A stretch of DNA of 64,000 bases from Megalonaias nervosa (GCA_016617855.1 JAECUM010016672.1:1-64000); one strand, 5' to 3'. Positions 20,455 to 33,389 are shown, numbered from the stretch's first letter. Numbers and translations are program-made. The notes: a model not told the origin generated them from the letters alone.

Positions 20455-22231
20455 AGGAAAATCGCCCCCAAAAACCCCGAAGAAAAACGGGAAATAAAAC
20501 ACTCTAAAAATAAATATTGCCATTTTCTGTACATTACTATTAACACTGTTCTTGTTTCATGATATGGACTATTTGATTCTATTCAACTGAGAAAACTGCG
20601 ACCGAACAACGCTGCCCGGCTGATAAATGCTGCCGAACAAATACCCTTAAGTCTTGCAAACGTTCATCGTACATCCGTGATTTTGTAAAAAAAAATTATT
20701 GTTTCTATGATTATCAAATGTTTTAATCCTTATCTATATGAGTACAATGATTTCTTGCACTGGGGCATCATGACGCAGACATGTAGCATGATGTTCCACC
20801 CAGTCACATTATCCTGACACTAGGCCGACCAGTCCTTACACTAACCTCTTAATGCTGAACGCATAGCGAGGCAGCTGTTAGTGACATATTTATAAGTCTT
20901 TGGTATGACTCGGCTAGGGTTCGAACCCGCGACCTCCCGCGTCCGCTCTAACCACTAGATCACCGGATCGATCTATGAGATAGGAAAACATTAGACACTG
21001 ATGTATACCTCAAAGAACAGTTATATCAAAAGAATTTTAATATGAGAAGATTATATCAATTGCCGACATTCCAAGGTATTACCAGTCCATCATTTAGTCT
21101 GTCTTTTTTTGTCTCATGTATTTTAGATCACATGAAGGAAATCATCACCGTGTAGTACAAGATATAGTGGGGTTTTTTTGGTTTTGTTTCTTGGGTTATT
21201 GTTTAAAGAAATACTCGTTTCACGAAATAGTTTATTTGACACCATCTTTTTGTTTTCGATACCTATAGCATTATATACAATACCCGTTCATAGGGTAACT
21301 TACTTGCCACATTTACTTCCTACAGTTGGTCGGGAACGAGGTTTCATTGACATTTACACTGATATATAATATTTTTGTATTTGGCTTGTTAGTGCTAGTG
21401 CTCCGTTAAATATCAATCAATCAAGGAATCAATTAATCATCCTTTTGTCTCCTGGCAGTCACTGTCTTTACGTTCACACATTGTTTCTGCAAGGCCGGGA
21501 TTCTATTCTTGTAATCCCTAAACATCTAATACAAAAAGCTAAAAAAGGTAAATGCAGCTTAAAAAAGAAAAAAGGTTTCTTTAGTTGTATATCGTTTAGA
21601 TTTATATCCATGATTCTATAAATTTGATTAGCGGATCATACATTTATAGAATTTGGAATGTTTATTTTCTTTCAGGTTTTATTTCATATATTACCTCTGT
21701 CTTTATCAAGTTCTATAGTTTATTGGTTCGGAACTAATCACAATGCAATTTCTCTTCTTTTTTAGCTCTTTCTTATTTTATCATAACAGGTTCCGTAAAT
21801 CAAAATTAAAAGCATCGGATAATCATAGAAAGAATAAATATTTACGAAGTCATGCATACAATCTCATAAAATGACAATATTTATTCTCAGTGTTTTAATT
21901 CCGGGTTTTCCGGGTTTTTCCGGCGTTTTTGGTGGGGTTTTTTTTGGCATTTTCCATCAGTTTTTTCTTTTCGGCGTTTTCCGGTCTTTCTATGGACCCT
22001 AAACTATAAACTTTTGAACTTTGTTCAATGGTAAATCCCATTGTCCACCAAGTAGCTCATACCACTACTACTGTCAAATGTACAAAATTTTATTCATTGG
22101 ATTATTCAAAAATGCAAAAACGAATTTGCAGTCTTGTTTTGTATGATGGCAATAAAACAGGACCTATTAATTTATTTATGATGCTCGAACCAGAAAGCAA
22201 AGTCTATTAAGTTATTCATTGGTTGGCATGT
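20455..22231. mobile_element. repeat unit B (~1.8 kb), near-tandem relative of unit A
   Basis: It shares the left segment (GGAAAATCGCC, CCAAAAACCCCGAAGAAAAA), the middle and the inverted right end (GGCGTTTTCCGGTCTTTCTA near 21980) with unit A, plus the downstream short frame at 22028-22210. Relative to A it lacks about 300 bp of microsatellite and SINE tail sequence and lacks the family-2 SINE. The inner frame starts MVNPIVHQVAHTTTT and ends at a stop after KVY. Confidence 0.6.
20755..20974 (-). mobile_element. family-1 SINE, truncated
   Basis: The same insertion as in unit A, with an intact tRNA head (reverse B box GGGTTCGAACCC near 20920) but the tail side deleted. Confidence 0.82.
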
Positions 22232-22569
22232 AAAACAAACGCGTATGTGCTACAATAAGATGAGGGTCTCAGTGAATTCGCGAAATGGCTAGAACATGTG
22301 AACTCGCATAATCCCTGATTTATTAAGATGTTTAATTTAATCATCAAAAGTTGTATGAATTTCATTACTGACAATAACTTCTTCTAATTTTCAAACATAT
22401 ATGCACATCAAGTCTCATTAAAATTTAGTGTATTACTGAAGAAAAATAGAATGATGCTATGATGTGTATGAATATTTATCTTTCTTGCAATACCTTGTAT
22501 TTTTATCCAATATCTAATACTGAAGTTCTTGTTCACTTAATACCATAAAATTGTTCACTGTAATGCATT

Positions 22570-22720
22570 ATTGTTATAATGATGGAGACCAGTTGGAGTA
22601 GCGTATGAGTCGTAATCCATGGGTCGCAGATTCGTTACCAGTACAGGCCAGCCCGGGTCGGGTGCCTTTGTGTGTCATGGAAAAGACGATTAACTTCTAT
22701 TTCCTAAACATGATATTGCT
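22570..22720 (+). mobile_element. degraded tRNA-derived SINE head
   Basis: A GGAGACCAGTTGGAGTAGCG A-box-like segment is followed by GGTCGCAGATTCGTTACC, a damaged B box, then GGCCAGCCCGGGTCGG. The pattern matches a decayed tRNA-like head, with no clear body or duplications. Confidence 0.35.
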
Positions 22721-22832
22721 AATTGTGTGATAAAAGTGCCATAAGTACCAACAAACGCCAAATCTGTAAAATTAAAGCAAAATTAAAATGAGCTATAAAA
22801 ATGTATGCGATGAATATGTTTTCTTCTTTTAA

Positions 22833-23078
22833 GTGGCCGAGTGGTCTAAAGCGCTCTCCGTTACGGATCACTGCCATCTCACCTCTGTCTGCGTGGGTTC
22901 GAGTCTAAGATTCGGCGAATGTGGATATGTGAGAAAGCTTGCCAGTAGCTACTCGTGGGTCGGTGGTTCTTTTCGCGGATTTCCCGGTTTCTTCCTCCAC
23001 CATTAATACTGGCCGCCATGTATAGCCTATCGTGTGCTGAAAAATGGCGTTAAGCCCCACAACAACAACAACAACAAC
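22833..23078 (+). mobile_element. tRNA-derived SINE, family 2 (CAA tail), full length
   Basis: A plus-strand copy with A box GTGGCCGAGTGG, B box GGGTTCGAGTC, the family body and a (CAA)n tail. It is flanked by the duplication CTTCTTTTAA at 22823-22832 and 23079-23088. This is the best-preserved family-2 copy in the window. Confidence 0.92.
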
Positions 23079-23479
23079 TTCTTTTAAACAAAATCAGAAA
23101 TGATTGTAAACAATAAATCGGTAGTACAAGCAGAAACTGAAGCCACGAAACAAACGATACTTGAAAACTATACTGAATGTTATTACCTCGAATTGTATGT
23201 AATACCTTTTAGGGTTAGTTTCACTAAAAGAAACATTAATTCATACGTGTAAATACTTATCAATAAAGGATGATACCAAGAATTACATCATATTATTATT
23301 TCACCCTATGTAATACCTAAATTAGATGCGAATATCCCATCCAAGCAGAGTTACTGTAGGCAATAGGTACATATGTGAGTTGTGGTTGTAATGTGTGTCC
23401 ATTCTTGGAACATTGTTTGTGACAAAGATGGGACAAACGGTTTATTCCTGATGTACATTAACTTAATCATGTACTTTGT

Positions 23480-23945
23480 CTCAAAGCCAATTCACTAGGC
23501 CGAGACTGTTCTATGAAGCCAAAACTTATCTATCAAACAGACATCCAATTCACAAAGCCTAAACTAGTCTATAATGTAAATATTGTCCATAAAACTGATG
23601 TCCAATTCACCAAGCCGTCACTGTTCTATGGAGACAAATTGTGTCTATCAAATAGATACACAATTCACTACGCCGAGACTATTCTATAAATCACATGTTG
23701 TCCTTGAAACACATACCCAATTCACTGAGCCTGGACCGTTGTATAAAGACAAATTTGTCCATAAAACAGATATACAATTCACTGAGCAGAGATTGTTCTA
23801 TAAAACAGTTTGTTGATAATAGAAATAACCAATTCACTGCATAAAGACAAAATTTGTCCTTAGAACATCGACATTACACTGAGCTGGGACTGTTGTGTGA
23901 AGACAAAATTTGTCTATTAAACAGATGTAAAATTCATTACACCAG
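23480..23945. repeat. minisatellite, ~57-bp unit, about nine copies
   Basis: The word CAATTCACT recurs at intervals of 58, 57, 59, 56, 58 and 54 bp from 23489 onward, followed each time by versions of GAGACTGTTCTATAAAGAC, AAATTTGTCC and AAAACAGAT. The last units are shortened. Confidence 0.88.

Positions 23946-23947
<2 letters not shown>

Positions 23948-24013
<66 letters not shown>
23948..24013. repeat. (TA)n microsatellite
   Basis: About 33 TA units directly after the 57-bp minisatellite. Confidence 0.97.
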
Positions 24014-24016
<3 letters not shown>

Positions 24017-24109
24017 ATTTTGTAAGCTGTAATGGAGATAAGAACAAATGTAAGAAAATATTCATGTCTAACGCAATCAAATAAATTACAAACGGACTAA
24101 ATTAGTAAT

Positions 24110-24480
24110 ATGTGGGGAAAATATACCAAAATGGACCCTAGAAACCCAAATCCTGTAAAATTGGTCCATAGGTTTAACATGGATGGGACACTACAAATCA
24201 AAATGAACAATGTTACAAGTGGCTGACCTCAGTCGGACATAATAACAGAAATCGAGTTGACCCAGATATGACACTTGATGTTCAAACTGAAAATCTTATG
24301 TATAATGAGCCCATAAGTTTAACATGGGAATGGCAGTATAGACCCAGTGTTGTGACTATTAGGAACCAGTGTTGGGACACTTGGGTGCATTTGGGTCTAT
24401 TGGGAACAATGGGGTTTCAACTTAGAGTTGAAAACATAGATATGCACAAACACAACATACAACAGATAGACAAAAGGTTT
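24110..24480. repeat. outer inverted repeat, right arm
   Basis: Its counterpart is the reverse complement of 17450-17812. A 91-codon frame (24268-24543) crosses this block but has repeat-like Trp/Gly content and no recognised domain, so I do not annotate it as a gene. Confidence 0.4.
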
Positions 24481-24543
24481 GGGGCAAGAGTGAAAAAGAA
24501 TCTTTTCGAGGCAAGTGAGCGGCCGCTTCTATTTCCTCTCTGA

Positions 24544-25655
24544 CCTCCAGTTCTTCCACCATCTTCTCAGTTTGTCGAGGAACTTCACCATCTTTTCTTT
24601 CTTACTCCGGAATTCAGTCCTATTGACCCAATTTCCTAACTTTTTTCTGGACCTTGATCCAGTTCTTATTCATTCAATTTATGCCCAGTTATCTAAAACG
24701 GACTATTCCCTATTGCCAATTTTGTGTAAGCCACATTTGTAATTAGAGTCACGCTATATAGTTGTGATTAAATGAAAATTTGGAATTTTGTGTACTAAGT
24801 GTATATATACTTTCCGAAAAAGAGATAATTGTAAAGTCAAAGTGAATTCTTTACTCTTGAGGTCATGATTGGGAATGTCTGGAAGTCTTTAAAACCTGTG
24901 ATCAATATCAGTACAATATATACAAATTGGTAGACACTACCAACATAATCTGATGTATACGTAAATTTCTATATAAATATCTCATATACGAATGCAGGCA
25001 CTGGGCACCAGGTTGCATTCTGTCGAAGAGACTTCTCTTCCTCTGTTTTGGTCTACAAAGGATATGTGTTGGATTGTGATAGTGAGTGATTGTCTGCCTC
25101 AAATAACGTGTTAATCATCATTGCTTTACCCCTTAACATTACACCTTACCCTTTCGCAACTACTTGCAGGTACGACGCTCGTCAGTAAGACTGTATTGGC
25201 TAATAGGCATTGGTCTAGGTTATTAGATGTGGGCGTTGCTCAGCAGGTGTATATGCTTGTTAGTATGTATCATTAAGACTAATGAATAATAAGCATGGGT
25301 GCTGGTGAGTAGGTGTGGGTGAGATTCAATACCTATATGCGCTAGTCAGAAAATGGTGCTGGGCATTGACAACGGATATTGGTTGATAAGCATGATTACT
25401 GGTTAATAAATGTGGGTTCTAATATGTAATATTTTATTTTACTTTTAAGCTTTTTATTCATAAATTTTAATGTTGACGTACTGTATACATTGTTTCTTGT
25501 GTTTTAGATATTTGATGATCGTGATGTTGCGTACTAGATATTCTAGAAATTATTTATTGGTGTATTCCTGAGGAATGTGTTCCTTTTAAAGAAACAAACA
25601 AGAATGGCACCCTATTAAGCTCTATACAGAGGAAATCTCAAAGCTGTATCAAACC
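24544..25655. other. no gene seen; weak degenerate repeat
   Basis: No recognisable coding sequence. Between 25150 and 25430 there are loose repeats of TGGTTAGTAGGTGTGGG-type words, too diverged to define a unit. Confidence 0.4.
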
Positions 25656-25659
25656 AGAG

Positions 25660-26682
25660 AAATATAATGTCCAAAAACTGGAACAACCACAGAAAAATAC
25701 CTTACATCCATATTTTTTCTTCTGCTTTCAGAAAGGACTTCAGCTGTCAAACTACCCCAGAGCATTTACTAGATTACTTGCATCTAGCTCTAAACCAAAA
25801 TAAGTATGCTGGAACTAATTTAACGGCCTTATCAAACACATTTGACTTGTTACCGCATACATTCCTTCTATACAAATAAAATGACATTCAAATTGGGCAG
25901 CATACACTAGGGCACACTTCCTCAGTGTATGAAACTCGGAAACAAAACTAGTTCACTGAGAAGGATCCATAAATGGATAACTCAAGGGGTCAATGCTCTA
26001 ATCCATACATATTTGCATAGATGACATCCTTTTGATACATTACACTAACCCATATAACCATGGTGATGATCCCACATTCCAATGCTGACCAAAAAATTTA
26101 ATATTATTAAGTCTACAGTGAAAACTGAATGCACAAAGATTATAGACATTGAAATGAAAACACATTCAAGTAAGCTCCAAATTATTGCACTTGGAAATAA
26201 AACTAACGAGCATCTTGAGACTTTCTTCAACATCAAGATTAATATGAGATTAATATGTCTTGTGAAGATTTGGTAAAACCACTGGGAGTTACTTTAGACT
26301 TCAAGCTAAACTTTAAGTAGCAATTCAATGAGATTTACCATGAAAGATATAACAATTCGCATATAGCAATTTAATGGACTCAAATAAATTCAAAACACAA
26401 CTGAAGGACAACTGGTAATGTATCCTATAATATCATGGGAAACCCTAACCTAGCGTTCAGTGTTTACACTAATATACTTTTCAAAAACAAATTCCATGAA
26501 AGAACCCAGAGATTTTGCCTTAAATGAATTTTTTTTAAAAAAAAAAACTTTCACAGAACACTTACATTTGGAAAACGTAACAAATATCTACATTGAAAGG
26601 TTTAAGTCCATGTCATTTGAAGTTTTCAAAATTTTAAAGAAGCAAAGTCCAATGTGTTTAAATTACCTGGTAGTTTGAACAA
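25660..26682 (+). pseudogene. non-LTR retrotransposon reverse transcriptase fragment (decayed)
   Basis: The frame near 25667 shows FRKDFSCQTTPEHLLDYLHL and KYAGTNLTALSNTFDLLPHT. This is the LINE reverse transcriptase segment before and at motif A, where the family norm is L-M-D-L-S-K-A-F-D, so the catalytic Asp is lost. Later collinear pieces include MKTHSSKLQIIALGNKTNEH near 26146 and FKSMSFEVFKILKKQSPMCL near 26610, typical of the C-terminal domain of jockey/CR1-group elements. Many stops and frameshifts are present. It ends where the zinc-finger fragment begins. Confidence 0.6.
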
Positions 26683-26699
26683 AAAAAAATTATTACTTT

Positions 26700-26935
26700 T
26701 GGACAGATGTCCATTTTGATTAAGCATTTTATCACAAACGTCACACTTGAACAGTTTCTCTCCAGTATGATTGCTCAGATTCACCTTATTTTCATTTTGA
26801 AAGAATGTATCACAAACTTCACATCTAAATGGCTTTTTCCAGTATGTGTCCCCATGTAACTCTTCAAATCAGAGCCCAATCGAAATGCTTTCTCACAAAT
26901 GTCACACTTGAACAGTTTATCTCCACTACGTATCC
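26700..26935 (-). pseudogene. C2H2 zinc-finger fragment
   Basis: The minus strand encodes about three fingers: FKCDICEKAFRLGSDLKS, then after a frame slip CEVCDTFF, then EKLFKCDVCDKMLNQNGHL. Linkers resemble TGEK but are damaged. It is related to the zinc-finger genes at 34 and 45 kb. LINE sequence lies on both sides. Confidence 0.7.
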
Positions 26936-26937
26936 GC

Positions 26938-28905
26938 TACCAAGATCCGTGGGAGAGACAACACCATCATCGGTACATGGAACGTTAGAACACTGAGGGC
27001 TGTGGGAAAGTTGAAAGAACTTACACATGATTTGGAGAGATACAACTGGAACATTATTGGTCTCTGCGAAGTGCGCTTGAAAAACTTTGGCGAAAAAATA
27101 ACAGATGAAGGGCATAAGCTTTACTTCAGAGGAAGAGGAGATAAACACAATCATGGCGTTGGATTTCTTGTCCACAAGGGCAGTGAACAACATTATGTGT
27201 TGCTGCCCAGTCTCAAGCAGGCTCATTACCATCCGCCTGAGGGCGACTCCCTTCATCATCACAATCATACAGGCCTATGCACACACATCTCACTATGATG
27301 ATAACGAACTGGAGAATTTTTATAACCAACTGCAAGATGTCATTAACAACTCACCCAAGAAAGACATTCTGTTTGTACAAGGAGACTAGAATGCAAAGGT
27401 GGGAGTTGATTCACAGACAAAACTGGCAAAGCACATGTGGACCCTTCTGCAATGCAGAAACAAATTACAGAGGACTCAGGCTCTTGGAGTTTGCTGCCTA
27501 CAACAATCTTGTACTAGCCAACACATTCGGCCCTCACACAGCATCTAGAAGATGGACCTGGCACAGTCCAGATGGACAACATCACAACCAGATTGACTAC
27601 ATCTTGGTGAGGAAAAAAAAAAAAAAAACGATTCTGCAGAGGACTGAATATCGCCAGAACAAAGTTTTCCAGGAGCAGATATTGGAAGAGACCATGATTT
27701 ATTAATGACAACGTTTCGCCTTCACCTGAAAATGATCAGAAAGCCTAACCAGCCAATAATCAGATTTGACCTTGAAAAATTGAAAGATCCAAAAGTCGCA
27801 GAATTTGGCAAATATCGTCGAACAAAGAAACCTTGGGTCACAACAGATGTACTTGAATTATGCGACAAAAAGAAGAGAACTGAAAATGGGAAAAAGAGAT
27901 CATGAAGGAGCTAGAAAATACAGAGATAAACAACATGATCAGGAAAAAGCCAAAGGAATCCTGGATAGGAAGACATCGCTGCAAAATCGAAGACAGTCTG
28001 AGGAGAAATGACAGCAAAATGGCATAAGAACTGGTGAAAGATCTCACAGCCCATAAACAAGGGAAAACTACCACCATCCAAGACAAATCAGGAAAATGCA
28101 TCACAAAAGATGAAGAGATCCTGAAGCAAAGGACAAAATACTGCTCAGAATTGTACAATCATAAGACCCAAGGAGATCCAGCAGTACTAAATTTGGCCTC
28201 AGGCAGAAGAAATTGATGACAACCTCATTCTTCATGAAGAAGTAGAAACTGCAGTTAGGTCACTAAAGAAAGGAAAGTCAGCCGGCACTGACAACATGGC
28301 AGCAGAGCTCATTCAAGCAGGAGGAGAAGACATAGTCACAATCCTAACAACAATCTGCAACAAGATATGGCAGAGAGGAGAATGGCCCACCACATGGACT
28401 CAATTCTTGGTCATCTTGCTCCCCAAGAAAGGAAACCTACAGCTATGCCAATACTACAGAACCATCAATTTGATCAGTCACCCAAGCAAAGTCAATACTA
28501 AAGATAATTCTCAACAGAGTAATGACTCAAGCAGAGAAAATTATTGCTGAAGAGCAGGCAGGCTTCCGAGCAGGAAGGAGCACCACAGAACAAATCTTCA
28601 ATCTCAGACTCCTTTATGAGAAATACCTTCCACATCAGCTGAATCTATACCATGGCTTTATAGATTTCAAAAAGCCTTTGATAGGGTATGCAGCCTTATG
28701 GGAAACTATGTGGAAATACAACATCAGCTTAAACCTGGTGCAGGTTGTTGAACACCTCTGTGACAAAGCCACCAGCACTGTCTTCATCAATGGCAGCAGA
28801 AGAGATTGCTTTCGAACAACAGTTGGAGTCAGACAGGGATGCATACTGTCACCTACACTCTTCAAAATTTTCCTGGAAAGGATCATGGAGGATGCCATCT
28901 GCATT
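26938..28905 (+). pseudogene. RTE-like LINE (CFDP2-type endonuclease + RT), truncated and decayed
   Basis: The apurinic-type endonuclease begins near 26950 with TIIGTWNVRTLRAVGKLKEL, then LCEVRLKNFGEKITDEGHKL and, in the next frame, PFIITIIQAYAHTSHYDDNE. In QGD-NAKVG a TAG replaces the Trp codon. RRWTWHSPDGQHHNQIDYIL follows, then a damaged IGRDHDLL (Arg where Ser is usual). The RT part includes KKGKSAGTDNMAAELIQAGG, LLPKKGNLQLCQYYRTINLI, EEQAGFRAGRSTTEQIFNLR, a frameshift inside the motif-A KAFDR segment, and VRQGCILSP. The copy stops at about 28905, before the catalytic YxDD box, where the segmentally duplicated block begins. At least four frameshifts make it inactive. Confidence 0.85.
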
Positions 28906-30459
28906 ACCCTACTTATGCAAAAGTTTTGGACAATTTCACCAATCACAAGAAGCTAACAAACTTGTGACATAATAAGCTAACAAACTTGTGACATAATTTA
29001 AATTCTCTATGTTTTTAATTAAATTTAAATATTTATATATTTTCAGGCAGAATATATTATTAAAACTTCTCTGAATCAAAAGACAGCTGGACAACAAAGA
29101 CCTCCTGTAAAACAAAAACAAAGAAATAATCCAACACTTGTGAATATGAACTAAGCTTAAAATCTTGAACTTAAAAGATATCCATGGATTTTAGCATTAT
29201 CAGTGAATCTTAAGATGTCAAGTATGCTTCTGGTTAAAGTTACAAATCAACGCATTACAGGAAATCACTGAAATATAAGGACAAACGTTTATTATAATAA
29301 TAGTATCATGAAAAATTTGATCAATAGGTCTATTCATCATTGCAAAATTAATTGTGTTGGCTGTAGTTTGGCTGTTGGCTGTAGTTTGAAAGAATGATGA
29401 TGATGATAGCGCTGGTAGTGGTGGTGTTTATATCTGTACTTGAATGGGGTAAATGATGAAATTCGAAGTTGGTATTGTTTGAGATTGCAGTTGCAAGAAT
29501 CTAAGTCAGAGATCTCGGAAACGCTTAATTACATGTATTTGGGCGCAAATTTTTACTTGGAACGCAGAAAATCACCCCCACAGGAGTCCTCCGTAAGCAC
29601 GTTTTTGTTGCAAACAGGAAAGTTTCGCGGCAGAATAAATATGTTCTAATCACTATGAAAGCTGAAGCAATGCGTTTATTTTAGTTTGTTGCTGACTTCT
29701 TTGATCAAAGGATGCCAGCTTGCTTTGATGAAGGTGCATGTGTTATTGAAGGCGCCACTAAAGGCTCCCTTTGAAGGACCAAACAAATACCTGTCTGTTA
29801 TTGCTGTGTTAACACCAAATAATTGTAGAACATTGAGACAATTTTTTTTTTTTATTTCCTTTGTATATATCAGTGCTTCAGAGGTAATCAGTTTTCTTTG
29901 AAGTTGTAGCAAAACTATTTTTTCTGGGTTTTTATCGTTTTGTTTTTTTTTAAATTGCCGTCGTCTGGTCAACTGTAGTCATTTCACGTTCCTGCCCTCA
30001 TAGGTGGTCGATTGTAGCTAGTCAGTTGCATGGCTATTTTGATCATATTACAGCATACAGTACCAAGGTCAGATATCAGCATAAGCGGATTATGATACAA
30101 CAATGCATTGTTAGGGTGGTTTGTCAATATGAAACAAGGATTTGTTTATGTAACAATAGATTCCAGTGCATTTTTATATCCAAGTTTGCAGCTTCCTGTC
30201 ATGATGCCTTTGAATTTCTCCACTCCAAATCCAAGACTGTATATACAGCTTTTATCAGCCAAAAATGTTGTCGCCAAAAATATCGCCAGATGGTATATTT
30301 TGTTGCCAATAAGGAATACAAAATCACAATTTGCGACATTGGCGAAGCCCATTGCGATCACTGTTATTGATTTCATTTCCGATTGTAGCCATATAAACAT
30401 TGTCTGCGAACTTGAAATCAATAGACTTGGACAAAATGCCGTTTGCAAATTTAGACATG

Positions 30460-30849
30460 TAATTTGGGGTTAAACAGAAAATTGATGAAAATTTCAATGA
30501 GATTCAGAACTGTGCTAAAGTTGCTAAAACTGATAGTTTGGATGCCACAGTAGCCAAGTGTAAGAAAGTACATGATGCCTGGCTTAGTGTTTGGAATCAA
30601 AACTTTCCTTGGATTGACAAAATTCATTCTGATGGACAAACAAGAGCTATATGCCAGTGGTGTAAAGAATGTGGGAAATTAAACTTGATGACAACTACTG
30701 GTTCTTCAAATCTGCAAAGTTCCACATTTTCTAGGCATGAGACATCTAGAGACCACCTACATGCTGCTGAGGCTCATCAAAGCCAAGCATCAGAAAATTT
30801 TTTGAAATGTGACATACATGTAGATGAAAGTGAACTATATTGTAGTTAA
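30460..30849 (+). pseudogene. BED/TTF-like zinc-finger fragment (hAT- or ZNF862-related)
   Basis: The frame reads from VKQKIDENFNEIQNCAKVAK through MDATVAKCKKVHDAWLSVWN to ICQWCKECGKLNLMTTTGSS, then LQSSTFSRHETSRDHLHAAE. CxxC followed by H-x4-H with the NLQSSTFSRHE-S-H pattern is the N-terminal zinc finger of hAT-derived and DUF4371-type proteins. Only this module is present and the frame ends at 30847-30849. Two more-decayed copies lie at 33390-33660 and 44530-44800. It probably derives from a transposase-like gene or a domesticated relative. Confidence 0.55.
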
Positions 30850-31079
30850 GAATATGATATTTGTACACGATATCAATTTTAATACATATTTTTTTAAAGA
30901 ATAATAAATAATTACCAATAAATAAAACTGACAAAGTTTTGTGTCTGTTTATTCTTGGCATTTTAATGCACATTTAGCCACTTCAACATGCTTCTGGGAG
31001 GGGACTGCAACTTTTGCTGGTGAGACTCCTATTTTTACCAAATTAGGAGTCCTGGACTCCTAGTTTTAAAATCCTAGTG

Positions 31080-31990
31080 AGACCTCTGAATGAGTAAAAG
31101 GTCAAGGTGACCATCTATATGTACATGTATTATTACAGAAAAAGAGATTTAAATGACAGAAATTGCCTAAAATTCCCCCCAAATGACATATAATTTATAA
31201 CTAATGTAAAGTGGACATAAGTCCATTAAAATACAAAATATGAAGTTTCAAAACCATTCACTGAAAGAAATTAGTGGGATGCAAAGTCATTAGAGGTCAT
31301 CACCATTATGCATGGTGGAAGAGACCTAAGTGATTATATCTGAAGCACTGTTTCAAAACACAACCAGGAAATATGATATTGCTCACCATAATTACTCCAT
31401 AAATGGTAAATTGCATAAATTCTGATGGCAAAGTTTTTAGTGGTTTAACTGGTGTGTTGGTGCAAACAAATGCTGAGATTGCAGTTGAAAGAATCCAACT
31501 CCTTGATGGCAACGTTCATAGAGACTGGTGTGTTGGTATAAACAGATGGTGTGTGTTGGTATAAACGAATGGTGTTTGTTGGTATAAACAAATGTTGAGT
31601 ATGACTTGCTTTGTATGATCTCTATCTTAATACTGTATACTTGAAGCCTACATTCTTTTACAAGGTCATGTATACTTCATAAAGTATTATCCATTAATTA
31701 TGTTCCTATTATTATTATAATCTTATTTTCCATTTATATATAGCCTTTACTTCATTAACATGTATATTCTGTATGGCATTCATCGTTCATGTAATCATCT
31801 TGTTAATTTTCTTTGCCTCAGTCTGTGTATCTATCCATTCCTTCATCCATCTATGCAAACAAACATGCACAAACACATTCCTTTGCAATTCATGTCATAT
31901 GAAATTTTAAATTGCAATTTCTAGCCATTTTTTAATATTCACATTTTGGCAGTTTTATTATTATGTCATGAGATGCCTTCCATACTTTTT
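31080..31990. other. non-coding part of duplicated block
   Basis: No coding frame of note. The words TGGTGTGTTGGTATAAAC repeat three times between 31520 and 31590. From about 31430 the sequence resumes alignment with 42690 onward. Confidence 0.4.
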
Positions 31991-31997
31991 CCACATT

Positions 31998-32285
31998 CGA
32001 CTGCTCCAGTGGCCTAAATGGTTAGAGTGTCCACCTCAGATTTGGGAGGTTGCAGGTCTGAACCCTGGCCAAGCCATATCAAAGACTTTTTAAAGAATAG
32101 TGGTAGCGGCTGCATTTCTTGGCGCTCAGCATTAAGAGGTTAGTGTTAGGACTGGTGGGTCTGGTGTCAGGATAATGTGACTGGGTGGGACATGATGCTA
32201 CATTTCTGTAGCATGATGCCTCAGTGCTAGACATCACTATAAACTGTTAAAGCTACGTTAAAAATCCAAATCACACACACACACA
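31998..32285 (+). mobile_element. tRNA-derived SINE, family 1, full length
   Basis: Plus strand: A-box-like CAGTGGCCTAAATGG, B-box-like GCAGGTCTGAACCC, the body with GGATAATGTGACTGGGTGGG and an (AC)n tail. Target duplication TTTTCCACATT at 31987-31997 and 32286-32296. Confidence 0.9.
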
Positions 32286-32296
32286 TTTTCCACATT

Positions 32297-33385
32297 TGGT
32301 GTAGTTTGCACTTTTGCATAGTATTTGAATCTGGACATTTGTCTTCAACATTCCATTACATCCTTGTCTATCAAAAACAGTTCACTTCAACATTCCATTA
32401 CATCCTTTTCTATCAAAAACAGTTTATTTTATTACTGTAAGTTGAGTTAAGACATATATAGAAATCTGACAAACACAAAAGAACAAACATAGATATATAT
32501 TAATCAACAAGTGAAAAGCTTATATTTTTAGGTATTTATTATTTTGAGGAAATGAAACCTGCATATATTATTACATTACAATGCTTCATCTTTCAATTAA
32601 TGTCATATTTTGTATCCGTAGATAAAATATGTTTTGCTATAAAATGCCATACTTTCTTCATGTAAATGCAATGTGTAACCTATTATACTTTATTATGTTT
32701 TCTCTGCGAATTCTCCATCATCCAAAAATAATCACTCTCATCAAGGTAATATGTAAAATATAGCAGCTTGAAATATGTATGAAATATCTATTTATATGAT
32801 TTTGGTGTTATCTTTTTATTTCAACATGTAGCTTTGGATACGAAACAGCAGCACATGTTCTTGGCATATTATCCCAAAAATAATTACTATCAGCAAGGCA
32901 ATACCTGAAAATTTTATCTGGGATGCAGAAACTCACTTTTACATGAGTCCTCAGTACATATGCAATAACTGGGTGGCAAATTCAAAGGACTGACAGTCCT
33001 GCTTCAACCATGTGTTGAGTGGGAAAAAATGCTGTGACCATTTTCGCTGCGCTGATATTTACAATGACAGAATTCAGTGGCTGGAAGACCTCCAGATATT
33101 CCTGTTGTCATTATAAGAAAACAGAAATAGAGCACAACACAATAGCTAGGCGGCAAGTTCAAAAACTTCGACTAGCTGCTGAGTGGTGGGAAAATGTGCT
33201 GATAATTACAATGACTGAATTCAGCAGAAGACCCAGACATGTACATGCGGTCATTATAAGAGTTCATCAAATGAACAACTTTAGCGTTCATTATTATTTT
33301 CCTTTCTGAGTGTAGCCAAATGAGTAGTTCATGTGACTCAAAATCAAGATACATTGAGACATAGACAAAATGCTATTTGAACATC
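32297..33385. other. non-coding part of duplicated block
   Basis: It aligns with 43242-44500. A 96-codon frame at 33019-33309 is Thr/Val-rich, contains an internal duplication (ACAATGACTGAATTCAG-like words at 33061 and 33209) and is not conserved in the other copy, so it is not called. Confidence 0.4.
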
Positions 33386-33389
33386 TGTA

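Noticed and set aside
24268..24543. 91-codon gene
   Set aside because: It lies in the outer inverted repeat, with repeat-derived composition, and its counterpart at 17.5 kb is not open in the same way.
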